Of a stretch of DNA of 7,767 bases, positions 1-6,559 are shown in pieces. Made by a program: the position numbers and the translations under genes. The notes under the pieces are model-generated. The model saw only the letters and a list, made by a program, of their open reading frames with translations. It was not told where the DNA came from and ran no database searches. The stretch is from Bacilli bacterium. Its GTDB lineage: Bacteria > Bacillota_I > Bacilli_A > ML615J-28 > CAG-698. Positions within the stretch are counted from its first letter, which is position 1. Every line of letters begins with the position of its first letter. The DNA lies in contig JAQUYJ010000041.1 of the NCBI GenBank assembly GCA_028691905.1, positions 1 through 7,767 on the forward strand, given 5' to 3'.

Positions 1-632
1 AAACGGTTTTTCCATCCATAGGGGTCAAAGGTTAATCGATAAAAAAAGCGTTCATGACGGATGGCCCGATTGAGTTTTTGATAGGCATTTTTCATTTGAT
101 ATACTTCAAAAAATAATGCATCAACAGGTGTTTGAAGAATTTTGGGAATCTTCTTTAATTTTAATATTTCTTTACTGATAGAAAATCGGTATGGTTTCGC
201 ATCATAGTGGTTTTCAATAACGTAAATATCCATTCCCTTTTCCAAACGGTTATGCAGTCCCCTATAGATATGGGTTGTATAATCACTTTTTTGGTATTCT
301 CCTGTATGATACAGAATAAAAGGGTGAGCAATGGAGTCCAGATAATAGTGGGTAATAAAACCAGCTAAATAAGAAAACAGATCCGGATACTGTTTGCTTA
401 ACTCAACCATTTTCTTCAAAAAATACTGTGTTTTTTCTTCGTGCATTTTTAATCCAAACTGATAATTTTTTTTTCCCTTTTTACTGATGAAAAAATCCAA
501 AAAGAAAAAGATATCCGGTCCCAATGTAGCAAAATCAAATAATTCAATATTCGTTATTTTTTCTTTGCAGGTATCTGGTAATTGATCCAGGACTGATTTA
601 CCAAAAAAATGGTGCATTACGATGTCGGGCAT
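1..632 (-). CDS. Zinc-dependent phospholipase C family protein (3' end outside window)
   Basis: The frame opens at ATG 632 and stays open for 210 codons to the left edge, so the C-terminus is missing. The N-terminus MPDIVMHHFFGK fits the usual opening of this family (MP..-T-H..FG). Visible metal-ligand type motifs are GPD (residues 38-40), MHEEKT with H64, and the helix HYYLDSIAHPF with H95, D99 and H103 (HxxxDxxxH); H127 and E130 follow. These match the Zn_dep_PLPC/S1-P1-like fold, where His and Asp bind zinc. There is no signal peptide, so unlike secreted clostridial or Bacillus phospholipase C this copy looks cytoplasmic, and its substrate is unknown. The start overlaps the end of the pseudouridine synthase gene by 16 bp, so the two are probably co-transcribed. 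A GGGAGGG at 645-651 lies 12 nt upstream, slightly long spacing. The family call is fairly sure; phospholipase activity is not. Confidence 0.8.
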   Translation of the reverse strand, partial: MPDIVMHHFFGKSVLDQLPDTCKEKITNIELFDFATLGPDIFFFLDFFISKKGKKNYQFGLKMHEEKTQYFLKKMVELSKQYPDLFSYLAGFITHYYLDSIAHPFILYHTGEYQKSDYTTHIYRGLHNRLEKGMDIYVIENHYDAKPYRFSISKEILKLKKIPKILQTPVDALFFEVYQMKNAYQKLNRAIRHERFFYRLTFDPYGWKNR

Positions 633-1471
633 ATGAAGTAAGTTCCCTCCCAGGTTGGCCTGTTTTCAAGAGTAATTGGTTGATTTGTGTAAGGATGAAC
701 AAAAGAAATGAAACAGCAATGCAGATATAATTGGTCTTCTGCCTTTCCATACAGTGCATCGCCCTTAAGCGGGTGATTCAAATAGGAGAAATGGACACGG
801 ATTTGATGGGTTCTTCCTGTATCAAGCCAAACTTCAAGCAAAGACAAACCATTTATTTCTTCTATTACACGATAATGAGTAATGGCTGTCTGGCCATCAT
901 CAGAAACCATTCTCTTTATATTAATGGGATTCATTCGCTTAATTGGCAGGGATATGGTTCCCTCCTTTGCAGTCAGTTCCCCTTCAATCACGCATAAATA
1001 CTTCTTCAAAATAAAAGTCTTGTTCATTTGATGGTGGACAAAACCGCTTTTTGCTACTATTACAATTCCACTTGTTGCATAATCCAGGCGATTGACAATG
1101 TGGATGTTGGTAGAAATTGCCTGATCTTGATAATAGTGCTTAATCATACTGATCAAATTATCATCAGGATGTTTTTTGGAAGGTTGAGAACTGATTCCAC
1201 TTGGTTTTTCTATGATTAAGAAATATTCATCTTCAAATAAAATGGTGAATGGCTGCGCATTTAAAGCGATGAGAGGATTCATTTCTTCTTTCTGCTTAAT
1301 TATCAATTCATCATTCTTATGAAGAATAAAATGGTTTTTCACCGGTATCCCATTACAGTAAACAATATCATGTATTCGTACCTGCTTTCGAAAATTCCTT
1401 GAGAATCCTTTTTTTTCCAAATAGTCCCGAACAGTTATATGATTTTGATCAACAATATATTTTATTTCCAT
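617..1471 (-). CDS. RluA-family pseudouridine synthase with N-terminal S4 domain
   Basis: This 284-residue protein should isomerise uridine to pseudouridine in rRNA or tRNA. An S4 RNA-binding domain spans about residues 12-60 (DYLEKKGFSRNFRKQV, then a VYCNG turn). The catalytic domain follows from about 75, with IIEKPSGISS at 87-95, the active-site motif VNRLDYATSG with catalytic Asp130, and GRTHQIRVHFSYLNHPLKGD at 219-238. Length is typical for the RluA/RluD group. The usual HRLD is NRLD here, a variant that I believe occurs in some Bacillota members. The site modified cannot be told from sequence. The gene has its own extended -10 promoter, which predicts a transcript starting at or beside the ATG; the nearest SD-like GAGG is only 2 nt from the ATG. 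No later ATG precedes the S4 domain, so the start seems right. The 3' end overlaps the phospholipase-like gene. Confidence 0.92.
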   Translation of the reverse strand: MEIKYIVDQNHITVRDYLEKKGFSRNFRKQVRIHDIVYCNGIPVKNHFILHKNDELIIKQKEEMNPLIALNAQPFTILFEDEYFLIIEKPSGISSQPSKKHPDDNLISMIKHYYQDQAISTNIHIVNRLDYATSGIVIVAKSGFVHHQMNKTFILKKYLCVIEGELTAKEGTISLPIKRMNPINIKRMVSDDGQTAITHYRVIEEINGLSLLEVWLDTGRTHQIRVHFSYLNHPLKGDALYGKAEDQLYLHCCFISFVHPYTNQPITLENRPTWEGTYFICPTS

Positions 1472-1477
1472 ATCCTC

Positions 1478-1505
1478 ATTATATCATAAAAAAACAGGAA
1501 AGCAA
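1478..1505 (-). promoter_or_regulatory. Promoter of the pseudouridine synthase gene (extended -10)
   Basis: On the minus strand, TGATATAAT contains a perfect -10 box (1478-1483) preceded by the TG of an extended -10. A -35-like TTGCTT lies at 1500-1505 with a 16-nt spacer. Counting seven bases down from the -10 puts the transcription start at about 1471, the A of the ATG itself, so little or no 5' leader is expected. Confidence 0.7.
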
Positions 1506-1508
1506 TTG

Positions 1509-1535
1509 AAAAAGCCAAAACAACGTTTTGGCTTT
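1509..1535 (-). terminator. Intrinsic terminator after the EF-G-like gene
   Basis: A perfect inverted repeat with 9-11 bp arms (AGCCAAAAC at 1513-1521 and GTTTTGGCT at 1525-1533) has a 3-nt loop and is followed on the minus strand by a run of T. It begins a few bases after the TAA stop at 1540-1542. The adjoining -35 of the next promoter lies directly downstream. Confidence 0.85.
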
Positions 1536-1539
1536 GTGA

Positions 1540-3600
1540 TTATTGTTTTTTGTATTCTTCTACAATTTTCTTAATTAACATGTCAGGTACTTCTTCATAA
1601 CGGCTGAATGTTCTGGAGAATCTTCCGCTGGCTTGGGTCATTGCTTTTAATTCTGTTGTATATTTAATGATTTCACTTTCCGGTACTTCCGCAATCACTT
1701 CCGTTTTGCCACCGGGCAATTCATTGGTTCCCATAATACGGCCACGACGTTTATTCATATCACCCATTACTGCCCCTAAATATTCGGATTTCACGACAAT
1801 ATTCACCTGCATAATTGGTTCCAGTATGGTCGGCTTAATCTTTTCAACTGCTGCTTTAAAAGCTAAACCAGCTGCCAAGACGAAAGAAATTTCATTGGAA
1901 TCAACGGGATGATAACTGCCGTCATATAGGGTTGCTTTTACACCAATTACGGGGAATCCGGCTAGAGGACCATGTTCCAATATCTTTATTAGACCTTTTT
2001 CAACTGCCGGGAAGTAATTTCGTGGTACCGAACCACCAAACACTTCTTCTGCGAATATAAAATCTTCTTTGCAAGGTTCGAAACGAATCCAGACATCACC
2101 AAATTGTCCGGCACCACCGGATTGTTTTTTATGACGTCCCTGTGCTTCCCCTTTACCTTTAATTGTTTCACGGTACACAATTTTGGGATCTTCAATATCA
2201 ACATCTACTTTAAATGTGTTTTTCATTCTTTCCAATACATAAGAAATATGAGTCATTCCCTGCCCACCAATTAACAATTGTGAAGTTTCCGGATTTCTTT
2301 TTATTTCAAATGTATCATCTTCATTATTCAATTTCTGTAATGCGGAAGATATTTTTTCTTCGTCCTGTTTATTCTTTGGCTGAACAGCTACATAGATAGT
2401 TGGGGTAGGATGTTCAACTGCATCAAAAATAATTGGTTCTTTCTTATCGCATATCGTACAGGAATTATATAAATCCTGTAATTTAGCAACAGCGATGATA
2501 TCTCCTGCATAAGCAGCATCCAATTGAATTTGGGTTTTACCCATCAAAGAGAATAACTGTGTCATGCGAAGGGTCGTTTCTTTATTGGCCAAATATACAT
2601 CCTGACCGGTACGGACCACACCGGAATAAATTTTCATAAAACTGATTGTTCCCACAAATGGATCGATAATTGTTTTAAAAATTTGTGCAGAAAATGGTTC
2701 CTCATCATTGGAATGACGTTCAACCGGATTGCCTTTTAAATCTTTTCCTACCATTGGTTTTAAATCCATTGGAGAAGGCATATAATCAACAACCATATTT
2801 AACAGGGTTTCAATACCGACATTTTTCAAAGCGGCAGATACTAAAACAGGGAATACATCACCTGTAAGCGTACCAATTCGCAATCCTTCTTTAATTTCTT
2901 CTTTGCTTAATTCGCCTTCTGAAAAATATTTTTCCAATAATTCTTCACTTGTTTCAGCTACTGCTTCACTGATTTCAGCATATAACTCATCGATTTTAGC
3001 CATTTTATCCGGATAAATATCACCTTCAACCAGTTTACCATCATTGTAAAGAATAGCTTTCTTTTCAACTACATTGGCAAATCCATCAAAACTTTCACTT
3101 TTTCCTAATGGCCAGCAAAAAGGCACGGCATGTTTTCCAAGTTTTTCTTTAATGGAATTTAAAACTTCATCAAATTTAACATTTTCCTTATCCATTTTAT
3201 TGATTAAGATAATGGTTGGGATATTTCTTTTTCGTAGTTCATCCCAACTACGTTCTGTTCCTACTTCAACGCCCTTGGAAGCATCAATCACCAAAACAGC
3301 ACCTTTGACGACAGAAAGTACATTTTCCAGTTCGCCAATAAATTCTTCCGAGCCCGGTGTATCTAGAAAATTGATTTTATGATCTTTATATTCAACTGGA
3401 ATCAAACTTGCAGACAGAGATGTCTGTTTAGTTTGTTCTTCAACTGAATAGTCACTAACCGTATTTTTTCTTTCTACTTCTCCTTTTTTGTCAATAGCAC
3501 CACCAATATAGAGTAAAGCTTCTGCAAGTGAAGTTTTACCACTCCCCAGGTGTCCCAAGATGGCAACGTTTCGAATCGCTTTCGCATGATATTCCTTCAT
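1540..3600 (-). CDS. Elongation factor G paralogue (EF-G2 type) with degenerate switch regions
   Basis: This 686-residue translational GTPase has the full five-domain EF-G layout: G domain about 1-280, domain II 300-385, III 395-470, IV 475-590, V 595-680. The P-loop GHLGSGKT (16-23), NKMD (134-137) and SAALK (255-259) are present. Switch I lacks the usual RGITI: D50 to S63 ends in KQTSLS. In switch II, DTPGH reads DTPGS, so the catalytic His is Ser84. Domain IV keeps KKQSGGAGQFGDV (491-503) and YHPVDSNE with tip His564, which suggests that ribosome binding and translocation functions are retained. Switch degeneracy of this kind marks EF-G2 paralogues (mycobacterial FusA2, Thermus EF-G-2, Bacteroides EF-G2), some with weak or no GTPase. 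The gene is not beside rpsL, rpsG or tuf, so a standard fusA is probably elsewhere. It has its own promoter, an ideal ribosome binding site and a terminator, and looks independently expressed. Confidence 0.9.
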   Translation of the reverse strand: MKEYHAKAIRNVAILGHLGSGKTSLAEALLYIGGAIDKKGEVERKNTVSDYSVEEQTKQTSLSASLIPVEYKDHKINFLDTPGSEEFIGELENVLSVVKGAVLVIDASKGVEVGTERSWDELRKRNIPTIILINKMDKENVKFDEVLNSIKEKLGKHAVPFCWPLGKSESFDGFANVVEKKAILYNDGKLVEGDIYPDKMAKIDELYAEISEAVAETSEELLEKYFSEGELSKEEIKEGLRIGTLTGDVFPVLVSAALKNVGIETLLNMVVDYMPSPMDLKPMVGKDLKGNPVERHSNDEEPFSAQIFKTIIDPFVGTISFMKIYSGVVRTGQDVYLANKETTLRMTQLFSLMGKTQIQLDAAYAGDIIAVAKLQDLYNSCTICDKKEPIIFDAVEHPTPTIYVAVQPKNKQDEEKISSALQKLNNEDDTFEIKRNPETSQLLIGGQGMTHISYVLERMKNTFKVDVDIEDPKIVYRETIKGKGEAQGRHKKQSGGAGQFGDVWIRFEPCKEDFIFAEEVFGGSVPRNYFPAVEKGLIKILEHGPLAGFPVIGVKATLYDGSYHPVDSNEISFVLAAGLAFKAAVEKIKPTILEPIMQVNIVVKSEYLGAVMGDMNKRRGRIMGTNELPGGKTEVIAEVPESEIIKYTTELKAMTQASGRFSRTFSRYEEVPDMLIKKIVEEYKKQ

Positions 3601-3606
3601 TTTATT

Positions 3607-3613
3607 CCTCCCT
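3607..3613 (-). promoter_or_regulatory. Strong ribosome binding site of the EF-G-like gene
   Basis: AGGGAGG on the minus strand ends 6 nt before ATG 3600, ideal spacing, and fixes the start. It is the best-placed site in the window and suggests good translation of this paralogue. Confidence 0.8.
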
Positions 3614-3639
3614 TATAGTAAACGATTTCACATGTATTT

Positions 3640-3668
3640 ATTATACTATAAAACGCTCTTTTTTGCAC
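3640..3668 (-). promoter_or_regulatory. Promoter of the EF-G-like gene
   Basis: A consensus TATAAT (3640-3645) lies 17 nt from a weak -35-like GTGCAA (3663-3668). There is no TG extension. The predicted start near 3633 leaves a leader of about 33 nt holding the ribosome binding site. The -35 match is poor, so regulation by an activator or weak constitutive use are both possible. Confidence 0.6.
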
Positions 3669-3677
3669 GACTTTTTT

Positions 3678-4550
3678 TCACTTTTTATCGAACAGTGAAT
3701 CCTGAAAAAAAAGTTGTTTTTTGTAATTATTTTTAGTTTTAAAAATTTGACTGATGTCTGTTAGGATTCCCAATTCCTCACATCTTCTGAAAAAAAGTTG
3801 ATTAAGTTCTTGTTCATGGATGGATAGACACTCATAATTCTGATGATAGAGCTGAATGTATTGCTGTTTTAAACCGGGGAAAAGGCGATCCAACTGCTGA
3901 TAAAAGTAAGCACGGTTTCCATCCCGCAAGGTTAAGCCCATATTAAACATAACAATATGTGTGACTCCAATCTGATGACATTTATCAACTATTGCATGAA
4001 TATTTTCTTTTGTATCATTCACAAATGGCAGGATTGGACTTAACCATACTCCTACTTCAATCCCGTTTTTCACAAACTCTTCCAAAACCTGAAACCGCCT
4101 TGAAGTAAGAGCAGTTTGGGGTTCTATTTTTTTACACAGTTCATCGTCAAAAGTCGTAATTGTCATCTGCAGTATCGCTTTGTAATTTTGGTTAATGGCT
4201 TTAAACAATTGTAAATCGCGAAGTACCAAATCACTTTTCGTTAAAACAAGCGCTCCAAATCCATATTCTTTTATCACTTCCAGGCTTTTTTTAGTCATTT
4301 CCAGTTGTGCTTCAAGCGGATTATAGGGATCGGACATCGACCCCGTGCAAATCATCGCTTTCTGTCTTTTCTTTTGTAATTCTGTACGCAATAGTTCAAT
4401 TGCATTTGCTTTCACGATAATGTTTGTGAAATCATCAATGCCATAACAAAGACTTCTGGAATCGCAGTAAATACAGCCATGGGTACAGCCCCGATAGATA
4501 TTCATATTATTGTGATTACCCAATATTGATTTTGCCTGAATTGTTCTCAT
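3678..4550 (-). CDS. SPL-family radical SAM protein
   Basis: From ATG 4550 the product is 290 residues. It carries the radical SAM cluster motif CTHGCIYC (Cys22, 26 and 29; CX3CX2C), which should hold a [4Fe-4S] cluster and S-adenosylmethionine. TGSMSDPYNPLE (about 69-80), TKSDLVLRD (about 104-112) and PILPFVND (about 172-179) match the COG1533 (SplB/Rv2578c-like) family. B. subtilis SplB repairs spore photoproduct in DNA, but most members of this broad family are uncharacterised, so that role is not claimed. An in-frame ATG at 4565 would add five residues, but the AGGAG site lies inside that extension and 4565 is upstream of the predicted transcript start, so 4550 is preferred. The gene has its own promoter. 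No terminator follows it, so its transcripts may run into the EF-G-like gene 77 bp downstream. The C-terminal tail is Lys- and Phe-rich and not conserved to my eye. Confidence 0.88.
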   Translation of the reverse strand: MRTIQAKSILGNHNNMNIYRGCTHGCIYCDSRSLCYGIDDFTNIIVKANAIELLRTELQKKRQKAMICTGSMSDPYNPLEAQLEMTKKSLEVIKEYGFGALVLTKSDLVLRDLQLFKAINQNYKAILQMTITTFDDELCKKIEPQTALTSRRFQVLEEFVKNGIEVGVWLSPILPFVNDTKENIHAIVDKCHQIGVTHIVMFNMGLTLRDGNRAYFYQQLDRLFPGLKQQYIQLYHQNYECLSIHEQELNQLFFRRCEELGILTDISQIFKTKNNYKKQLFFQDSLFDKK

Positions 4551-4556
4551 ATAAAA

Positions 4557-4563
4557 TCTCCTC
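4557..4563 (-). promoter_or_regulatory. Ribosome binding site that sets the radical SAM start
   Basis: GAGGAGA on the minus strand ends 6 nt before ATG 4550. It would lie within the coding sequence if ATG 4565 were the start, so it decides for the downstream ATG. Confidence 0.75.
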
Positions 4564-4567
4564 ATCT

Positions 4568-4576
4568 ATTATAACA
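4568..4576 (-). promoter_or_regulatory. Extended -10 promoter of the radical SAM gene
   Basis: TGTTATAAT on the minus strand is a consensus -10 with the TG extension. No good -35 is seen; the expected region (about 4590-4596) falls in the T-run of the preceding terminator. The predicted transcript start near 4561-4562 gives a leader of about 12 nt. Confidence 0.65.
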
Positions 4577-4585
4577 AATTATCCG

Positions 4586-4619
4586 CAAAAAGAAAACCCA
4601 TTTCAATCAGTGAAATGGG
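4586..4619 (-). terminator. Intrinsic terminator of the U32/acyltransferase/DUF6320 operon
   Basis: A perfect 9-bp stem (CCCATTTCA at 4597-4605 and TGAAATGGG at 4611-4619) with a 5-nt loop is followed on the minus strand by TTTTCTTTTT. It starts 7 nt after the TAA at 4627, so it should end the upstream three-gene transcript efficiently. Confidence 0.9.
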
Positions 4620-4626
4620 AAGTATT

Positions 4627-5286
4627 TTATATGTGAAACCTTTTTTTCAATTCATCCTTCGTTGCCCGGTCAGAAAACAAAAGCATTCCAACCACTGTAA
4701 TAAAAGCAACTCCAGCTGCAGCAATACTGGGCCATAATATTTGCACTACTTCTGTCCAGTATAAGATCAATGGAACAAAACTGATTAGAATTGCTGTCAA
4801 TAAATATAATAAATAATCATTGTACCGCATTTTCTTGGAAAGAATGACGATAACAATGGCAACTGTTGAGGCGATACACGTAAAAGGAACAATATATTCC
4901 AGTGCCCACCCCGAAGAACGGGATACTTCTTCAATTCCAATGCAAAGTAAACTAATTGAAATCATTTGAATCAATAAACGCATGGCTATATTTCGATTGG
5001 ACATGATTGTAGACCGAAGCAAAATCCACATATAGAGAATTCCTAAAACAACATAGAAAGACCAGAAATCGCCATGGAAAGTTAAAAAATTGATTAAAAC
5101 GGTTGATGAAATGGCAATAATGGATAAGAAAAGTAAAATACGGAGAGCTAAATTGATTTTTTGTTTTTCAAATTGATAGGGGGGATGCGTAGCTTGACCG
5201 CCCTGTCCTTCCAATTTTTCTCCACATAAAGGACAAGTCGTCCGTGATGAATTAACATCAACTTGGCAGGTTGGACATTTTTTCAT
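4627..5286 (-). CDS. DUF6320-like membrane protein with N-terminal zinc ribbon
   Basis: The 219-residue product begins with a zinc ribbon made of two CxxC knuckles, CPTC (Cys4, 7) and CPLC (Cys18, 21), then a short polar linker. Six hydrophobic segments follow at about 47-68, 72-92, 99-118, 129-150, 157-180 and 186-205, and a short charged tail ends in DELKKRFHI. This layout and tail match proteins named DUF6320 in Bacillota, whose function is unknown. The ribbon should face the cytoplasm, and with six passes so should the C-terminus (inference). ATG 5304 would add six residues, but the GGAGGTG site lies inside that extension and is correctly spaced for ATG 5286. Only 1 bp separates the gene from the acyltransferase stop. 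DUF6320 proteins are, as I recall, often found next to this type of acyltransferase, which suggests a shared job such as handling an acylated membrane or cell-envelope compound. That role is a guess. Confidence 0.82.
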   Translation of the reverse strand: MKKCPTCQVDVNSSRTTCPLCGEKLEGQGGQATHPPYQFEKQKINLALRILLFLSIIAISSTVLINFLTFHGDFWSFYVVLGILYMWILLRSTIMSNRNIAMRLLIQMISISLLCIGIEEVSRSSGWALEYIVPFTCIASTVAIVIVILSKKMRYNDYLLYLLTAILISFVPLILYWTEVVQILWPSIAAAGVAFITVVGMLLFSDRATKDELKKRFHI

Positions 5287-5287
5287 A

Positions 5288-6559
5288 TTACACCTCCAAA
5301 TCATTGTGTTCTATCATTACTTCCACCCCTTCTTTGGTAAGAAAGCGGAAGAAATCCCGTTGGATTGATTTCGCAATCATGTTGGATGTAAAAGCAATGG
5401 TAATGGTATTCTGATAACTGATAACACCCAGGTTTAGAGGAAACGAAACAGATGCCCCGTTGCAGAAAACAATTTTCTCGACATACTCCTGCATTTCATC
5501 GGGGAGAGTAACTCCTCCCAAATTGGAAAGGGAAAACGTATTAATAATATCCCCCATCCAGTGATATCCGATTTTTAAAGCCAATTCTTTAATAAACCTC
5601 GGTGCCAACCGCATCAGCATGTTCTGTTCGATTTTAACCGTTGCTGTAAATCGGGCCTGCAATTTCTCTTTCTGCAATTCTTCTTTTAAATCGCTTTTAA
5701 CGATACTGACAATATCCTCAAAAGTCTTTTTATCATCCAGTTTCATTGAGGTCAGAACAAACAAAGAAAAATTACGTAAACTTTTGGAAGAAAAGAATCT
5801 TCTTAAGTTGACGGGAATAAGCAATTTGAAATCCCGTTTTTTTGTTTCAAATAAATGTATATTTTTTGAAGCAGAATAGAGTACAATTGCACCCAATAGT
5901 TCAGTAATCGTACAACTGTATTTTTCAGCGAGTTTCTTTATCTGATCAACTTTCGCAGTACCAATAATAATTCCTACCCAATCATCATCGTACAAAGGTG
6001 TTTTGAATTTCAAAGCGCGGTCATCTTTAGGACCTTTTTTCAAGTGTAAATTGGAATGGGTATAGAAACTGTCCTGTGCTTCTTCCATAATAATTTCATC
6101 GTTTTCTGTCAGCACGCCTTTTGATGAAGAAAAATGGACATCCCGCAGCTGCAAATAGGTAAATACAATCGATTTTAATAATTCCAATCCACCTGCTCCA
6201 TCCGATAACGAATGAAATACTTCCAGTGCAATTCTTTTTTCAAAATAGGATAAGCGAAATAAAAAGCCGTTTGTTTCGCGGTAATCTTCAAAAGCCTGAC
6301 ATAAATGGGGGGTTTCTTTACTCAGAATCGGATCTGCTTCATTGTTTTCAAAATAATACCAAAAAAAACCTTTTCGCAAACGTACATCCAGCATCGGAAA
6401 ACGGTTGATTGTGATATCCACTGCTTTTTGCAGCAACAGGGGATCAACCAGTTCTTTCATTTCAAAAGCCAAACGAAAAACATTACTGCGTTTACGATTG
6501 GATACAGAAGGAAATACTTTTGCTGCGTTATCTAAACGATACCATTTTTTACTAGCCAT
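5288..6559 (-). CDS. Condensation-fold acyltransferase ('alcohol acetyltransferase'-like)
   Basis: This 423-residue protein opens with WYRLDNAAKVFPS, typical of a Bacillota group annotated as alcohol acetyltransferases in the CoA-dependent acyltransferase (CAT/condensation/PapA) superfamily. The catalytic motif HxxxDG is intact as HSLSDG (His116, Asp120, Gly121); His is the expected general base. PVNLRRFF (249-256) and a second-half SLSNLGG (343-349) occupy places typical of the family, the latter near where chloramphenicol acetyltransferases carry DFGWG. It should move an acyl group, probably from CoA or a carrier, to a hydroxyl or amine, but donor and acceptor are unknown and the 'alcohol acetyltransferase' label is weak. 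No signal peptide or clear membrane segment is seen. Its ATG directly follows the TAA of the U32 gene with no gap, with AAGGAAGGAG at 6568-6577 as ribosome binding site, and DUF6320 follows 1 bp downstream, so translation of all three is probably coupled. Confidence 0.85.
   Translation of the reverse strand: MASKKWYRLDNAAKVFPSVSNRKRSNVFRLAFEMKELVDPLLLQKAVDITINRFPMLDVRLRKGFFWYYFENNEADPILSKETPHLCQAFEDYRETNGFLFRLSYFEKRIALEVFHSLSDGAGGLELLKSIVFTYLQLRDVHFSSSKGVLTENDEIIMEEAQDSFYTHSNLHLKKGPKDDRALKFKTPLYDDDWVGIIIGTAKVDQIKKLAEKYSCTITELLGAIVLYSASKNIHLFETKKRDFKLLIPVNLRRFFSSKSLRNFSLFVLTSMKLDDKKTFEDIVSIVKSDLKEELQKEKLQARFTATVKIEQNMLMRLAPRFIKELALKIGYHWMGDIINTFSLSNLGGVTLPDEMQEYVEKIVFCNGASVSFPLNLGVISYQNTITIAFTSNMIAKSIQRDFFRFLTKEGVEVMIEHNDLEV
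5291..5297 (-). promoter_or_regulatory. Ribosome binding site that sets the DUF6320 start
   Basis: GGAGGTG, within the last codons of the acyltransferase gene, has its GGAGG core 6 nt before ATG 5286. It excludes the in-frame ATG at 5304 as the main start. Confidence 0.78.

Noticed and set aside
466..474. Nine-base A run (mRNA sense) in the phospholipase-like gene as a frameshift site
   Set aside because: The frame is intact on both sides and such runs are expected in AT-rich lysine codons; there is no evidence of slippage.
731..1219. Plus-strand open frames opposite the pseudouridine synthase gene
   Set aside because: They have no ribosome binding site, their composition is not protein-like, and they lie opposite a clear conserved gene.
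3074..3382. 102-codon plus-strand frame opposite the EF-G-like gene
   Set aside because: It mirrors the codon pattern of the conserved minus-strand G domain, and I recognise no family.
1540..3600. Tetracycline-type ribosomal protection protein (TetM-like)
   Set aside because: TetM-type proteins are about 640 residues and keep DTPGH. This protein has the EF-G2 switch pattern and the EF-G domain IV tip, so a resistance role is not supported.
3601..3640. Riboswitch or leader structure before the EF-G-like gene
   Set aside because: The predicted leader is only about 33 nt with no stable hairpin, too short for a known riboswitch.
3646..3677. Terminator after the radical SAM gene
   Set aside because: Only a weak CACT/AGTG pairing and A-rich sequence follow the stop, with no stem plus T-run on the minus strand.
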